Shown: positions 36,975 through 48,687 of the stretch, piece after piece
How the letters are laid out: every line of letters starts with the position of its first letter
How positions within the stretch are numbered: position 1 is the stretch's first letter
DNA from: Megalopta genalis
Lineage: Eukaryota > Arthropoda > Insecta > Hymenoptera > Halictidae
Direction: 5' to 3'
Length of the DNA: 64,000 bases
Assembly: GCF_051020955.1 (NCBI RefSeq)
Contig: NC_135019.1
Coordinates: 23,317,375 to 23,381,374, forward strand
Translations under genes and position numbers: made by a program
Notes under the pieces: model-generated
Database searches by the model: none
Seen by the model: only the letters and a program-made list of their open reading frames with translations
What the model was told of the DNA's origin: nothing

Positions 36975-38353
36975 ATTATTACGGAACCTAACAACGTTGA
37001 AATTTGAAAGAACGCGGCCTCGAGAAAAACCGGGATGTATGTGTCAACAACCGGAACATCTAACTGGTGTTCGAACCAGAAAGCCACCCAGTATGCACGA
37101 AACGACTGCATCGAACGCGACACAATGAATACGGGGTGTAGCAAAAAGTCCGCACTAATTACCAGCACCGTTGAGATGATGATCGCGGTACCGGTAGTCC
37201 CGCAAAAAATTCCTCTTCCGTTGCACCGCCGTATGGAACTCGAAGACAGAATTAGAGTTCAGAATGCCTCGCGAAAATTCCGTAGACCGTAAGCGGCTGA
37301 ACCATCGAACCCGTCGCGTGTCGTCCTAATTTCACTTTCCGTGTCGTCCGTGTCGCGTGCGCATTAAATAAACATACCGGGTTGTGGCTAATCAAAAGGA
37401 TTCCTGAATGGCGGCCAGGGAAAAATTCGCTGTCGAAACACACCGCCGACGATCGTAACCGCGATTGATCACGGAACTTGGGGGTCTATCGTGGTCCTCG
37501 GTCGCCGATCCACCAGCCGGCTAACTTTCCTGAATGGCGCGGCTACTTAGCGGGAACTTGGCAGCGGGCTTAACGCTTTAACGGAAGTTCGCGTGCCAAG
37601 CGGATGTCAACGGCATGTGTAATGGGGTTGACGCGCGCGGATCGGCCCGCAGTCGTCCCGTTTCCGGTCCGCAATATGCGCGTTGATACACGCGGATGTG
37701 GGTCAACCTTGTTTTCGGCTGCTTCAATTCCGTATTAAAGCGTTCTCCGACGGCGCAATATGGTGGATCTTCGTGGGAAAAATTTCAGCAGCCACCGGCG
37801 GCTACGGGTCGCGGGAAACTTCACCGAGGAAATTGGCACGGAAAGTTGAGGTCTCCGTATAAGGCTATTTCCCGGTGGCCCGTATTTTTCTGTCGTTTTT
37901 TCTTAACAGCTAGTGCATCCTCGCTGTGTCTTCATAGTTCACTGAACGGTGGGACGCACGGTCGTATCTTATCCAAAAATGTTGCTTACAATTCGTAGCT
38001 TCATACGATTTTTATGACAATCGGCACTCTCATGTTTCCGAGGCTGCTGATTTCGAATACGTTATACGAAATGGAAAATAAGACACTAAGGAAGTGGAGA
38101 CGGTTACTGTCGGGTGTGACCATTTGTTTTAGTTTGTCTTTCTTAGTTAGCTTTATATTTATCGAATATTTATTACATTACATATTTGTGTTCTTTTAAT
38201 TTGTTTATTTTTTAATAACCGAAAACAGTAAACGGATCCGCTATACTAGTGACATAAGCGCTGTTTTGAATTTATTTTTAAAGAATATAAATCATTTTTC
38301 AAGATTTGTCTGTAATTATAGAGAAGTAGAATATCAAATCTAATATGACAATC
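36975..38353. other. GC-rich island, no gene recognised
   Basis: 37000-37880 is CpG-rich with overlapping open frames on both strands. A plus frame of 100 codons (37696-37998) resembles nothing known. No element found. Confidence 0.35.
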
Positions 38354-38357
38354 TTAA

Positions 38358-38596
38358 TCCTTTGCACTCGAATGGTGACTCTGAGGCACCATTAAAAATT
38401 GTTATATCGTGTATCAAAATAATGTTTACATTGCCAAACCGATTTATACTTAAACGAAACTGTTAAAAGCGTAATTGTCGCACTAGTCGCAAAGCCATTC
38501 GCATAGAATGCAGTAGGTCATACGAAATAAAAGTACTATATACGTCAGAAGAATCTGTTTTGGATTTAGAATTAAAATGGCTTCGAGTGCAAAGGG
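38358..38596. mobile_element. TTAA MITE with CCTTTGCACTCGAA ends (239 bp)
   Basis: Ends TCCTTTGCACTCGAATGG and, inverted, CCCTTTGCACTCGAAGCC, flanked by TTAA (38354-38357, 38597-38600). This target site and the C-run after it fit piggyBac-type non-autonomous elements. Non-coding interior. Confidence 0.8.
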
Positions 38597-38600
38597 TTAA

Positions 38601-39145
38601 TTGCAACATCCTCAGCAAATCCGGTTTTACATTTCTTATTTTAAAGTAATTGAAATTAGAAAGGTCATTGGAAACGATTGAATAAAGTTCTCAATTCGAT
38701 CACACTTATACCCTTGTCCACGAAGGGCGTTTATGGGTAATACGTGCCATTTCCAACTTAAATTTCTTGAAAATAGGGCAAAAGATTTCGACTGGATGTT
38801 TTTGTTGGCATTCCACTGTTTGTTATGAACATTGTGAGAGAACATTGTTTGTGGGAATATTGTTGAAGAACATTGATGAAGAATACTGTTAGAGAATTTT
38901 GTTAGCACAAGATTTAATACATACTTCGATTTACTTCCGTGAAAATCAGTTTTTATGTATGGATATAAAATTGCATCATTTACAGGAAGAGTGTAAATAG
39001 AAATAAATATATTACAAAAACGTTCCACATTCTACAACATACACAATAACAATTAACCGAAGAAACAAATAAGACATTTTAAACAAATTTCAAAATATTT
39101 GCCACAATTTGACTGCGGATCTTCATGCAAAATAAATGCTGTCTT
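38601..39145. other. AT-rich stretch ending in a W-type end
   Basis: GACTGCGGATCTTCATGCAA at 39112, the left end of a reverse W copy, directly precedes the 158-bp array. No gene; a 130-codon minus frame (38636-39028) has no family resemblance. Confidence 0.4.
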
Positions 39146-39766
39146 CAAAATTAGCAACAAACAGAGAAGTAATCTCATTCTCTGTTCAATAATTCTAGTT
39201 CAGAATCTGAAATTCTATTAATCTCTACCAACCTATTTATATAAATGCATGAAATCCGTAATTTAGTCACAATAATAGTCATCGTTCTATTAGATGTTTT
39301 AAATGAAACTAGCAACAAACAAGAAATTAATCTCGTTCTCTGTTTAATAATTCTAGTTCAGAATCTGAAATTCTATTAATCTCTACCAACCTATTTATAT
39401 AAATGCATGAAATCCGTAATTTAGTCACAATAATAGTCATCACTCTATTAGATGTTTTAAATGAAACTAGCAACAAACAAGAAATTAATCTCGTTCTCTG
39501 TTCAATAATTCTAGTTCAGAATCTGAAATTCTATTAATCTCTACCAACCTATTTATATAAATGCATGAAATCCGTAATTTAGTCACAATAATAGTCATCA
39601 CTCTATTAGATGTTTTAAATGAAACTAGCAACAAACAAGAAATTAATCTCGTTCTCTGTTTAATAATTCTAGTTCAGAATCTGAATTCTATTAATCTCTA
39701 CCAACCTATTTATATAAATACATGAAATCCGTAATTTAGTCACAATAATAGTCATCGCTCTATTAA
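39146..39766. repeat. 158-bp tandem array, about four copies
   Basis: Copies of a 158-bp unit (last one 157) are nearly identical: the marker CTCTACCAACCTATTTATAT starts at 39223, 39381, 39539 and 39696. Each unit contains AAATGCATGAAATCCGTAAT followed by TTAGTC, the terminal part of a W-family MITE. The first copy is more diverged than the others. The array therefore grew by recent duplication of one W end plus adjacent DNA. Confidence 0.92.
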
Positions 39767-40816
39767 AAACCGTATGATCGCGTGTCTAGTTACATCTTGC
39801 AAACAAATACGAGAAACGTCACTTTTTCCGAATCTATTTCAAACGGAACGAACGTTGGTGAAATGTTCATTTTTTCTATATTTTTCATCAAATATTTGCA
39901 AGACAGCTCTCGCGTGTAAACTTTTGCGACGGATTGTATATAAACGTAGACGTACGTTGCAGCACGATAAACAAATGAATAAAAAGAACAGTTGCATAAC
40001 AGCGATATATTGCAACGTACAATATTTGGAAACGGCTCGGGAACTGTTTCTTTGACGATGCCGCGGATAGAACAAGTGCATTCCTAGGAATGAGATCGCT
40101 TTTATTGCGTCGTGACGCACCGTAAACTAATTCTCGCGTCGAAAGCCGTCAGTTTGGTGTCCGCCGACAGCCACTGGAAACGTGGCCGCTCGCAAATTGC
40201 TTCCCGCGATCGCTGACGCGCGCCACCTACGCGAAACTAAACTGCAACATTGCAGTTGCATCGGCCGTCGGAAATTCGCCTTGTTATCTAAATCCCTGTC
40301 TCGGATCAGCGCGGCTTCCCCAGCGTTACCATAGATCGCGTTTCTTCTTCGGTTGTCCTTCACCGAAACCGGAAACCAAGCTGAACGTCTTTACTCGTGA
40401 ACACGTCTTCCCATTACACGGCTGTTCCTCCGTGATAATCAGCGAACGCGCTGCGGATAATACCAATTACTGTGACCAATTTCTCCCGGAATCTTCTTTG
40501 CATCTTTTGTATACAAAATCTTTTCGTGCGACGCATATTTTGGAAGTTATAAAAGGTGCACGAGTTGCGTGGTCCATTCTGTATAGACAGAAATGCATAA
40601 AAATGGTCTTGGGCTGCATTGGAAAATGAAATTGGCTTTTAGATTCAGCTGTTTTTCTGGACAAAATCGTTCTTACGTTTTATCTTGTTCCTCGGTGAAC
40701 ATGCTTATGCAATCTTGTTAGAAGTGCAGTAACTAGATGACGATGATAATTAACAAACCACTAATAAAAGCATTTTTCAATCAACAAAATTCAAAGTCGA
40801 TCACATTGATTATTAA
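39767..40816. other. GC-richer stretch, no gene recognised
   Basis: 40050-40450 is CpG-rich. Overlapping open frames on both strands, none recognisable. Confidence 0.35.
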
Positions 40817-41089
40817 CCCTGGAATGACCGCCTTCTATTTTTCGGCATAAATAACATTGTGGGGTTGCAGGCGAACCAAAATAAAATCTTAATAATTAAA
40901 ATATTACACATTATTTACAAAATATAATTAATTTACTATTTTTTCATATTATATTATTTCATTTTCATAGTATTTCATATTATAGGTTATATAATATATA
41001 ACTTTAATGTTTTAGTATTTATTTTCACGTTTGCAGATAAATTAAAAATTTGATGGGATCGCCGGCAACGCAAGGGGGTCGTTCTAGGG
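40817..41089. mobile_element. TTAA MITE with CCCTGGAATGACC ends (273 bp)
   Basis: Ends CCCTGGAATGACCGCC and, inverted, CCCTAGAACGACCCCC. The left flank is TTAA (40813-40816) and the right flank TTAT, one base off. The interior is AT-rich with TATTATATTATTTCA-type repeats. A second piggyBac-type family, unlike 38358. Confidence 0.7.
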
Positions 41090-41596
41090 TTATATCTGCA
41101 CTTAACAAAACTGAACCGACCTTACACTAAATTTGTGCAAATTGTCCAATCAAAATTGTCACTGGTCACAAATGTATCAATCGGAATTCTCTCTCGAAAT
41201 AAATAACCGCGACGTCTCTTCGAAACGTGCAAAATGCCAGGTATTCCTGGCTTTTGCTGGTAACTGTTCTTCTTGAATAGATAATGTTCATCAAGATTCT
41301 TTGCTGCCCCTTCAAGAATAACTGCAACGCTCTTAGAATACCATTAACGCTGCGTAATGCTTCGAAGTCGCTCGTAACGTGAAAAACACTTCGGGTCGCA
41401 ATTACGAATACGAAATTGAAATTACCCCCGGTTGAAGACGAATGAAAGACTATTCCGGCGGTCGTATTACGCGTGTAATTTTTTATCTTACAGAATCTGA
41501 AACTGTGCTTAAACGAGCCGCCCCGTACTATCGCTAAATAAAGACATCGTTCTGAGCGGAACATTTCGTTGGGTATCAACGCCGTGCTCAAATTTC
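41090..41596. other. No gene recognised
   Basis: A 141-codon minus frame (41166-41591) covers most of this stretch, with no domain, no signal peptide and no family resemblance. It is left uncalled. Confidence 0.3.
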
Positions 41597-41836
41597 TTGC
41601 GTATTAATGTTCCCAATTTACAGCCGGGAAACGTAATAAATGTATGTTTGGTAATTTCATCTAGAATAAAAATCGAACAGGCGTACGGCCACCCACTCAT
41701 ATTCTATCAGAAAACCAATCACCTTATCTGTACCCGCTGCAACGTACCAGCCAACATAGGACGTCTATTTCTACTCTGCCCGGAATATAGAAACCACCGT
41801 GAACATATAAAAACGATCCCAATACTGAAGGAGTAG
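41597..41836 (+). pseudogene. Non-LTR retrotransposon ORF2, C-terminal fragment
   Basis: The frame holds YGHPLIFYQKTNHLICTRC followed by NVPANIGRLFLLCPEYRNHR, the Cys-Cys-(His)-Cys finger and its surroundings found at the C-terminus of jockey/R1-type ORF2 proteins (C-x2-C...H/x-x4-C, with the usual His position here not intact). It ends at a TAG. The upstream polymerase is absent, so this is a 5'-truncated, dead copy. The downstream AATAAAACC at about 41951 may be part of its 3' tail. Confidence 0.75.
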
Positions 41837-44081
41837 CTCGCAGAAGATAAAATTAGCATTTTCATCAAATACAGGAGACAAAATTATCCTTTAGAATAGC
41901 ATGGTAGACCATTCAGTCGCTAAAACACGAACAGTCGCTGAAGCGACTCTAAATAAAACCTGATGAAAAATTCGTACGTTCGTATAAGTAAAGTTGAAAT
42001 TCTCTGGATGCTTTTTTCGGCGGAGTCCTGTGGATTAATTTGGACATTAACACTCAGCTTTGGTTATTTCCAGTTTTACTAAATTGAATAGTATCTCTGA
42101 CACTAGAATTCAATCTATAAGACGAATGTAAAAACTGGCGTTAATTATTATGGATAAACGTGATGACCAGTTTTCTAATATTCTTTTTATTAATCTAATC
42201 TGCACGTGTTCGCGTAACCGCACCTTCTATTATACACCTTAAGATCGATTTCTTTGCCTCCTACACTTAGGGATTAATCCTACGACTAAATGTCGTATCA
42301 ATGTAAAATGTATGCTATACTCAATAATTATCTTTAATTATTCATAGAATTTCATATTAAATAATCTTTGACTCAGGCTATGGATTTTATGCAGGAGTTG
42401 TCGATGACGGTTGTAACACGGGAGCGATTGATCTCAAAATATATGACAGATATTATTACACGGTTCAGCTATATAATGTAAAATGATATTTGGAATACAC
42501 TCATCTATCATACTTAGGTAAATACGAAATATGCATCTGCATAAGGAAGAACATAACTTTTCAGTACTTAAAAGCTAACTTTCATTACTGCTTTAAAGTT
42601 GTGATATAGGTGCCGTTTTAGCAAATACATTCTTCCTTCTTGTTTTAAATCTCCAATTTCGCATGTCCTAAAGAAATAGTGTTAGTTACTTTGCATTAAT
42701 AAGCATGTCCTAAATAACAATTTATAATTAAAGTTTGAAAATGCGGGGACGATTGTAACACCGGCAGTCGGGGTCAATTGTAAGTGATTCCTACGCCTAA
42801 TTTTCTTCATTTTATATATAATACATATGATAGATGATATAAATATAATATCATTATAGTTTAAACAAGTACCATTATTCATTCGGTTAACTAATAAATT
42901 TAAAATTGTTACAATTTAATATCATAATTAAACTTTTAAAATGCACAACAAAACAATAATTCAGAATAATAATCTCAGATAAGGAGGAAAGAAATTACAA
43001 TAGTTTATATGTAATCGTGTTCCAAAGACAAAGCGTTACAACCGTCATCGGTCTCTATTGATCTATTTCCGCACACTAATTCTTACATGTTTAGCAAATG
43101 CAGAATTAAATGTGTCATTTTTTTATCTGTAATTTAATATACGCACTAATGGAGAAATGAATTTCTATAATTTTGGTTTCATTCAACATTTTAGGAATAC
43201 ATTAATTTATACAGCTTTATAGCCTAGTAATGGTTTTCAGATTATATCCATTGTTATTTCATCCAGAACACTGACAATTACGATAATGTATTTTCACAAA
43301 GTTCTCGTCTTCCTGGAGACTGTTAGAAACATTGATACAATTTCGTAATCGTTTCGTCGGTTATCGACTCTCCCTTTTTTTATCCCTTCTCGCTTTCTTA
43401 TTACTATAGCCGCCCCCGTAACTCCAGCCATCCGTAATGCTGGAAGTAAGCAATATACTGGGGATGATGATGCGATTAAAGGAGGTCAACAAAGTGAGAG
43501 ATCGAAAGAAACACCGTTCCGTTATCTTCGCAGATATATCAAAGTCGATGCTCACGTCAACGTGAACTACGAAATTCGAAACATGGTCGATTAAAGAGGT
43601 ATATCACTTAGGTTGTTACTGAAGTGAACACTATACTGGATGGACGACACCATTCAAGTGAACCTCAAATTATGTGTTACATTGATTTCATGACAGAATT
43701 TTGTCAATATGTAAATTGTAAATTGTACTCGTTGATTGATACTATCGAGTAGTGGTATTCAATGTTTAACAATTGTTCGACACTTTGTTTTTTATATGGA
43801 ACATATTAAGCAATTGAAATTAAAAAAACCTTGGCATGAAAATACAACGCCGAGCATCTCTTTGATACGAAACAATATTGAGCAGCTCTTTAGTTTTAAT
43901 TTTATTAAACATTAATGAAGGAGTTCGAAATTACTATCTAGCTGACAACAGAGAGATTTTATGAATATTTTTAAATCACGTTCAAATTATCACGTGAAAA
44001 TTAATGAGAATTTACATATATGGAACGCAATGAAACATTTCCATACAACTGTATCCAAAATGTTTTCTATATCCCGTGCAT
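41837..44081. other. AT-rich non-coding stretch
   Basis: GATGACGGTTGTAAC at about 42405 and its complement at about 43028 form an inverted pair 620 bases apart, with a GACGATTGTAACACCGGC relative at 42747. A W-like GGCTATGGATTTTATGCAGG is at 42378. No gene recognised. Confidence 0.35.
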
Positions 44082-44285
44082 CAGAGTTGTACACATTTCA
44101 TTCGAATAACAAATATGAATAGAATTGTATTCGTAGAATTTATTCGAAATATTATTCGAATCCAATTTTATTCGAAGAATTTATTCGAAACGTTATACGG
44201 TTAAAATTGTGTTCGAAATTCTATATGAAAAATGTATTCGATACGTTGTTCGAATAAAATTTTATTCGAATAATGCCCAACTCTG
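44082..44285. mobile_element. hAT-like ended element with TTATTCGAAT interior (204 bp)
   Basis: Left end CAGAGTTGTACAC, right end (inverted) CAGAGTTGGGCATTATTCGA. The interior is a string of TTATTCGAA / TTCGAATAA variants in both orientations. No clear 8-bp duplication. Same terminal decamer as the element at 12068, different interior repeat. Confidence 0.6.
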
Positions 44286-45333
44286 TCATCCACAAATGCT
44301 TTGTGTTACACCGACGAGCTGATCGTTCTCGTTCAAACTGCGAAGTACAACTGTCTTCTTTCAATTTCTCTATCAACGGCCATCGTCGGCAAACACGCCG
44401 AAATAGAATAGCGGCCCATGACAACGAAATCGAGTTCGCACCGGACCGTAGGTAGTCACGCGACGTGGATACCAGTCGTTGAACCGTTCGAGCAAGAGAT
44501 CGCGCAGTTATTTTTCCGGGTAAACAATACTTCGGGAACTTTGGGAGCCCGAAACTAATTGTTGAGCTAAAACTGTTTTAATGAGACGGCTTTCGAAACA
44601 AATCCCGAATAAACGCCGGCAAACATGGCGAAACAAAAGTCGTCGACGCGCACGATACGGCATTGTTCCGGGCGTTTCGAAAATGCTAAAACATTTTGCG
44701 ACGACGAAACGCGTCGCGACATCCTTATTAAGAATGAACGTGGCAGAGAGCACGGGAAAAACCCTTGCCGTTGGGAACGGTTCTCCACTTGCCGGTATAT
44801 AAGGATTAAAATTAATTGGGGACAATCGCGCGTTTCAATTATTCCGTGGAACAAGCTTGAATCGGCATTCGTCGTCGCTCGACGACGACCGACAAAGATC
44901 CGGCTACACAAACACAATAATCTCGGAGCTTTTGCAAGTTTCAATTTTTCCGGTCGGATCGATAACGGCGGAAGTGCGGGGCCTCGACTTCCCGTTTTAT
45001 CGCTTCACTTTTGTAACCAGCGTGTCACTCGGCTTTTCTTCTTCAACCGGAAAACTGATTCGCCGGAAATTCAATGAAAGTCTGTGACGCTGTATCGTAG
45101 CTCGTTACTATTATCGTACTTTCTTGCATTACCTGTCGGCGCCATACAGAGGACAGGTGCGTCCTGAACTGTATCATCCGGGACGCTTCTGTCCGTCGAG
45201 CACGATTTATTCCATTTATGTAATTAACGCTTGTAACACGACAAAGATACCCTTCTGGATATGTTCTCCGTGATCGTTATGATGTCGAGCGAAAGCTTCT
45301 CGAAATAATTTATGGGATCAGTATTCGATTATA
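44286..45333. other. GC-rich island, no gene recognised
   Basis: 44290-45090 is CpG-rich with five overlapping open frames of 60-150 codons on both strands. Mutual overlap and lack of family resemblance argue against any being real. Confidence 0.35.
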
Positions 45334-45391
45334 CACTCATATGCGAAAGTATTCGAACGCTAGTATAACTTCGACTTCTACGCCATATATA

Positions 45392-45756
45392 CAGGGTGTC
45401 CCAAAAATGTCTCGCAATCCGAAATTGGCGAGTTCCTCGGGTCATTTGAAGCAACTTTTTCCTTTACAAAAATTTTCTCCGAGGCACCGTTAACGAGTTA
45501 TTAACGAAAAACAGTGTCCAATGAGAGGCGAGCTCGGCTGGCGCGAGGAGACCAAGCCAATGAGCGGAACTGGGCTTCGTGCGCTGGTTGGCTGGGCCGC
45601 CTCGCGACAGCCGTACTCGATTCTTATTGGTCACTGTTTTTCGTTAATAACTCGTTAACGGTGCCTCGGAGTACATTTTTGTAAAGGAAGAAGTTGCATC
45701 GAATGATCCGAGGAACCCGCCATTTCCGGATTGCGAGACATTTTTGGGACACCCTG
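45392..45756. mobile_element. CAGGGTGTCCC MITE, copy 2 (365 bp), nested
   Basis: Ends CAGGGTGTCCCAAAAATGTC and the inverted partner, flanked by TA (45390-45391, 45757-45758). Arms pair for about 150 bases, including CCGAGGCACCGTTAACGAGT. It sits in the left arm of the larger palindrome and has no counterpart in the right arm, so it is younger. Confidence 0.9.
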
Positions 45757-45974
45757 TATATAAATACGCATTGAGGGGAAAAAATCCTTTACGGTATATT
45801 AAAGAGTAAAATTACAACAGATTTTCGAGTTAGTATAAAACGTTATCTACCTATCCAAACACCTTACGAAATTAAGTTGAAAAGTTATAAAAATAAATTT
45901 GTTATAAATTTTTATTACTTCTGTTGTTTAATAACATGCTTCAGGAAGTTTGAAATTTTAAACATTATTATTTA

Positions 45975-46195
45975 TTTACGATCGATGTCGTTTTATACCT
46001 CTATTTTACACAATTTTATGATTTGTTTATAGTACCTACTTTTCTTTTTTTGTTGCAACTTGCTTGTACATGATTTTCCATTCCCATAAAGTGTCTTCAG
46101 ACATACAAGTGCAACAAAAAAGATACATACTACAAACAAATCATGATATGTAAAATAGAAATATAAAATGATATCGATTGTAAATAAATGAGCCG
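45975..46195. repeat. Inner palindrome with central spacer
   Basis: ATTTATTTACGATCGATGTC, then CTATTTTACA and TGATTTGTTTATAGTA, pair with inverted partners on the right ending TCGATTGTAAATAAAT. Arms about 95 bases around a spacer with TTCCCATAAAGTGTC. Nested in the 1.4-kb element and could itself be an insertion. Confidence 0.7.
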
Positions 46196-46732
46196 TTTAT
46201 ATTGAAAGTGGTCTAAGTCCATTTTCCAATAATCTTTGGAAACACAACATTATACTACCGTGTTATCGATATATTTTAAAATTTATTAAAACGTAAAATT
46301 CTTAAATATCTGGATTTAAAAATAAATGAACTTAGGCCACTTTCAAAATAAACAGCTCGAATAATAATTTTTTAAATGACATAACTTCTTGAAACAAATT
46401 GTTAAACAATAGAGATATAGTTGATGTAATCTTTAAACGCTGGATATGAAAAAAATAGAGGTATCAAACTAGTAATAAAAATTAAAATAAAATTGATTTC
46501 TATAACTTTTCAACTTCATTTTATATGGCGTTCGAAAATTCGATTTTTTAAATATATTTTCTATTATGTAGGTAACGTTGCATACTAAATCGAAAGTTTT
46601 TTATTTTTAAAATTTGTGTACTCTACTTCAATATACCGTAAAAGATTTTCCCCCTTAAGTGTATATTTATTTAAATATATGACGTAGAAATCAAAGTTAT
46701 ACTAACGTTCGAATACTTTCGTTAAATGAATG

Positions 46733-47317
46733 TACGTTTGTTAATGTCAACATTTATCGATTCCACAAATTACGAAACTGTATCGAACTTGTCAATGGTT
46801 TCAGCGGAATTAAGTTTAATGCTTCCAGTTTTTTGATGCTCGGGCTGATGCGATACGATTACATGGTGATCGTCGGGTGTCAACACAAGGGAGGATAATG
46901 TACATCGGTGAAGACCAAGGATACATAGAGGGGTACTCTAGGGCTAATTGTTTCTGAAACCTTGATTGCTCTAGCATCTGTCCGTGTCAACGTGGCACCA
47001 AGCTACATTTAGGAGAAACTGGTGCGGTTCCGCCAGGGTACAGCGAAATCCTGCAGAGATTCTAACTGGAAAGATTCACTCCTGTGTTTAACAGCTTAAC
47101 GGTACGATTTCTTTCACAGCTACGTTAATTAATACTTCGTCGTCCTTAATAATATCCTTAATAAAATAAAACCGTTTCATTGACTTTCATTTCTAGATTT
47201 TGATAGCGGAAGAATGTAATTTTTTCGATTTAGAATCAATGAGTAATATTTATTTATAGCAAATTATGTATGAAATTTTCATCAAGAGTCTGACTCGTTG
47301 TTACATATACACTGTTA
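46733..47317. other. Unique stretch
   Basis: No gene or repeat recognised except a weak W-like end (ATGTATGAAATTTTCATC, about 47267) just before the next element. Confidence 0.35.
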
Positions 47318-47964
47318 CACTCCCGCCCAATGATTTTGCCTACCTATCATGAAAATTCAATAAAATTCAAAGTTTTGTAACTCGTGTTCAAAATATCGTA
47401 CAGAGATCCACAGGGTGTCATTTTCAAGGTTTTTTGACCATCATTCGAGTGAGTTTTATAAATTCATTATTTTGAAAATTCATTCATTATTATAATGACA
47501 AGATTGTCCTCGAAACGCAAGGAACTATGAAATCCTTAAATGAAAAATTTTCTCTATCGGTCAAAGTCTTCAAGCTATGACTGTTTTCGTGAAAAGTGAA
47601 ATTTCCCACTAAAATCGCCATAACTTTGTTAAAACTGATCGTAGAACGATATTCTGGTGCTTAAAATGAAGGTCTTGAAAGTACCTTTCAAGTGATATTG
47701 TAAGATGCATCAAAAAAAATTTTTTCGGAAAATGGAGCGGGATTGAGAAGGATTTGTTAAAAATGAATTTTTTTGACGCTTCACTTTCGATTAAACTATA
47801 GAGGAAATAATTAACAGGTATCGTAATAAAAAACTCACTCGAAAGATGGTCGAAAAACCTTGAAAATGACGCCCTGTAGATCTCTGTACGATATTTTTAA
47901 TGCGAATTACAAAACTTTGAATTTTATAGAATTTTTATGATGCAAAAGTCATTGGGCAGGTGTG
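47318..47964. mobile_element. Foldback MITE with CCGCCCAATG ends (647 bp)
   Basis: Ends CACTCCCGCCCAATGATTTT and, inverted, CACACCTGCCCAATGACTTT, flanked by TA (47316-47317, 47965-47966). Arms of about 150 bases include AAATTCAAAGTTTTGTAA, TATCGTACAGAGATCCACAG and CATTTTCAAGGTTTTT. The middle is unique and non-coding. Confidence 0.87.
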
Positions 47965-48687
47965 TATATGTATACACTGCGAATCTTTATGCAATATGAA
48001 AATTGTCTGAATCAAATGCACGAAATAGGAGTTAAATGGAAAATGACTTCTTCTGTTAATAATTTTAGTAGATCGTAAATATTATACCAATAATGTTAAA
48101 TGTTTTTAATGTTTCTTCTGTTATGTGTTTCGTGTACTCATTTTTGTTATACATATTTACATCTGTATGCATCATTCCAGCTTGTTTTCAGGCGATTCTT
48201 AAAACAAAATTTGTACTCGCATAAAAATTAAGACATGGTTTAAAAGTTAATACAATACGGTTGGAAGCTATTGTGAATTTAGTTATGTTAATGTAGGGTG
48301 CTCGTCACGTACATAGACAGAACTGTTAAAGGGTAAAATAACAATTATATGTTGCGTTAATATCATCCTCTTCGAAGTATAATAATTCTCTCGAAATGGC
48401 ATGAAGCAGTGTTGAACTAAAACTACTTTCAGATGTTAGAATTGCTCTGATTTTGCCGGAGTTTCAAAATAATCGCGTTGGAGTGGAATTTGAGTTTCGA
48501 GGACAAGGAATCAATTTAAGCTAATGGTTCCGTTTCATTTTATAATGGAAGGAATACTCACCAAATACGTGCCGTCACGCTGTTTCGAGCAATAATTCTG
48601 CGCTACACGATACTTGTAGGTCGTTATGCACAAAAAAATAATATTAAAACTGTTTAACCGTATTTAGAAAATAGTGAAAGAGAGCGA

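Larger units (their letters stand above)
45334..46732. mobile_element. Large palindromic element with nested insertions (1399 bp)
   Basis: Ends CACTCATATGCGAAAGTATT and, inverted, CATTCATTTAACGAAAGTAT, flanked by TA (45332-45333, 46733-46734). Arms continue for about 500 bases: TTTACGGTATATTAAAG, CGTTATCTACCTATCC and TTGAAAAGTTATAAAAAT have inverted partners. The left arm is interrupted by a MITE at 45392-45756. The centre holds smaller palindromes at about 45975-46195 and 46186-46375. No transposase visible; Tc1/mariner-type by target site. Confidence 0.85.

Noticed and set aside
41166..41591. 141-codon minus-strand open frame
   Set aside because: No recognisable domain and no supporting signals.
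44567..45087. Cluster of open frames of 73-150 codons on both strands
   Set aside because: They overlap each other in a CpG-rich stretch; composition explains the lack of stops.
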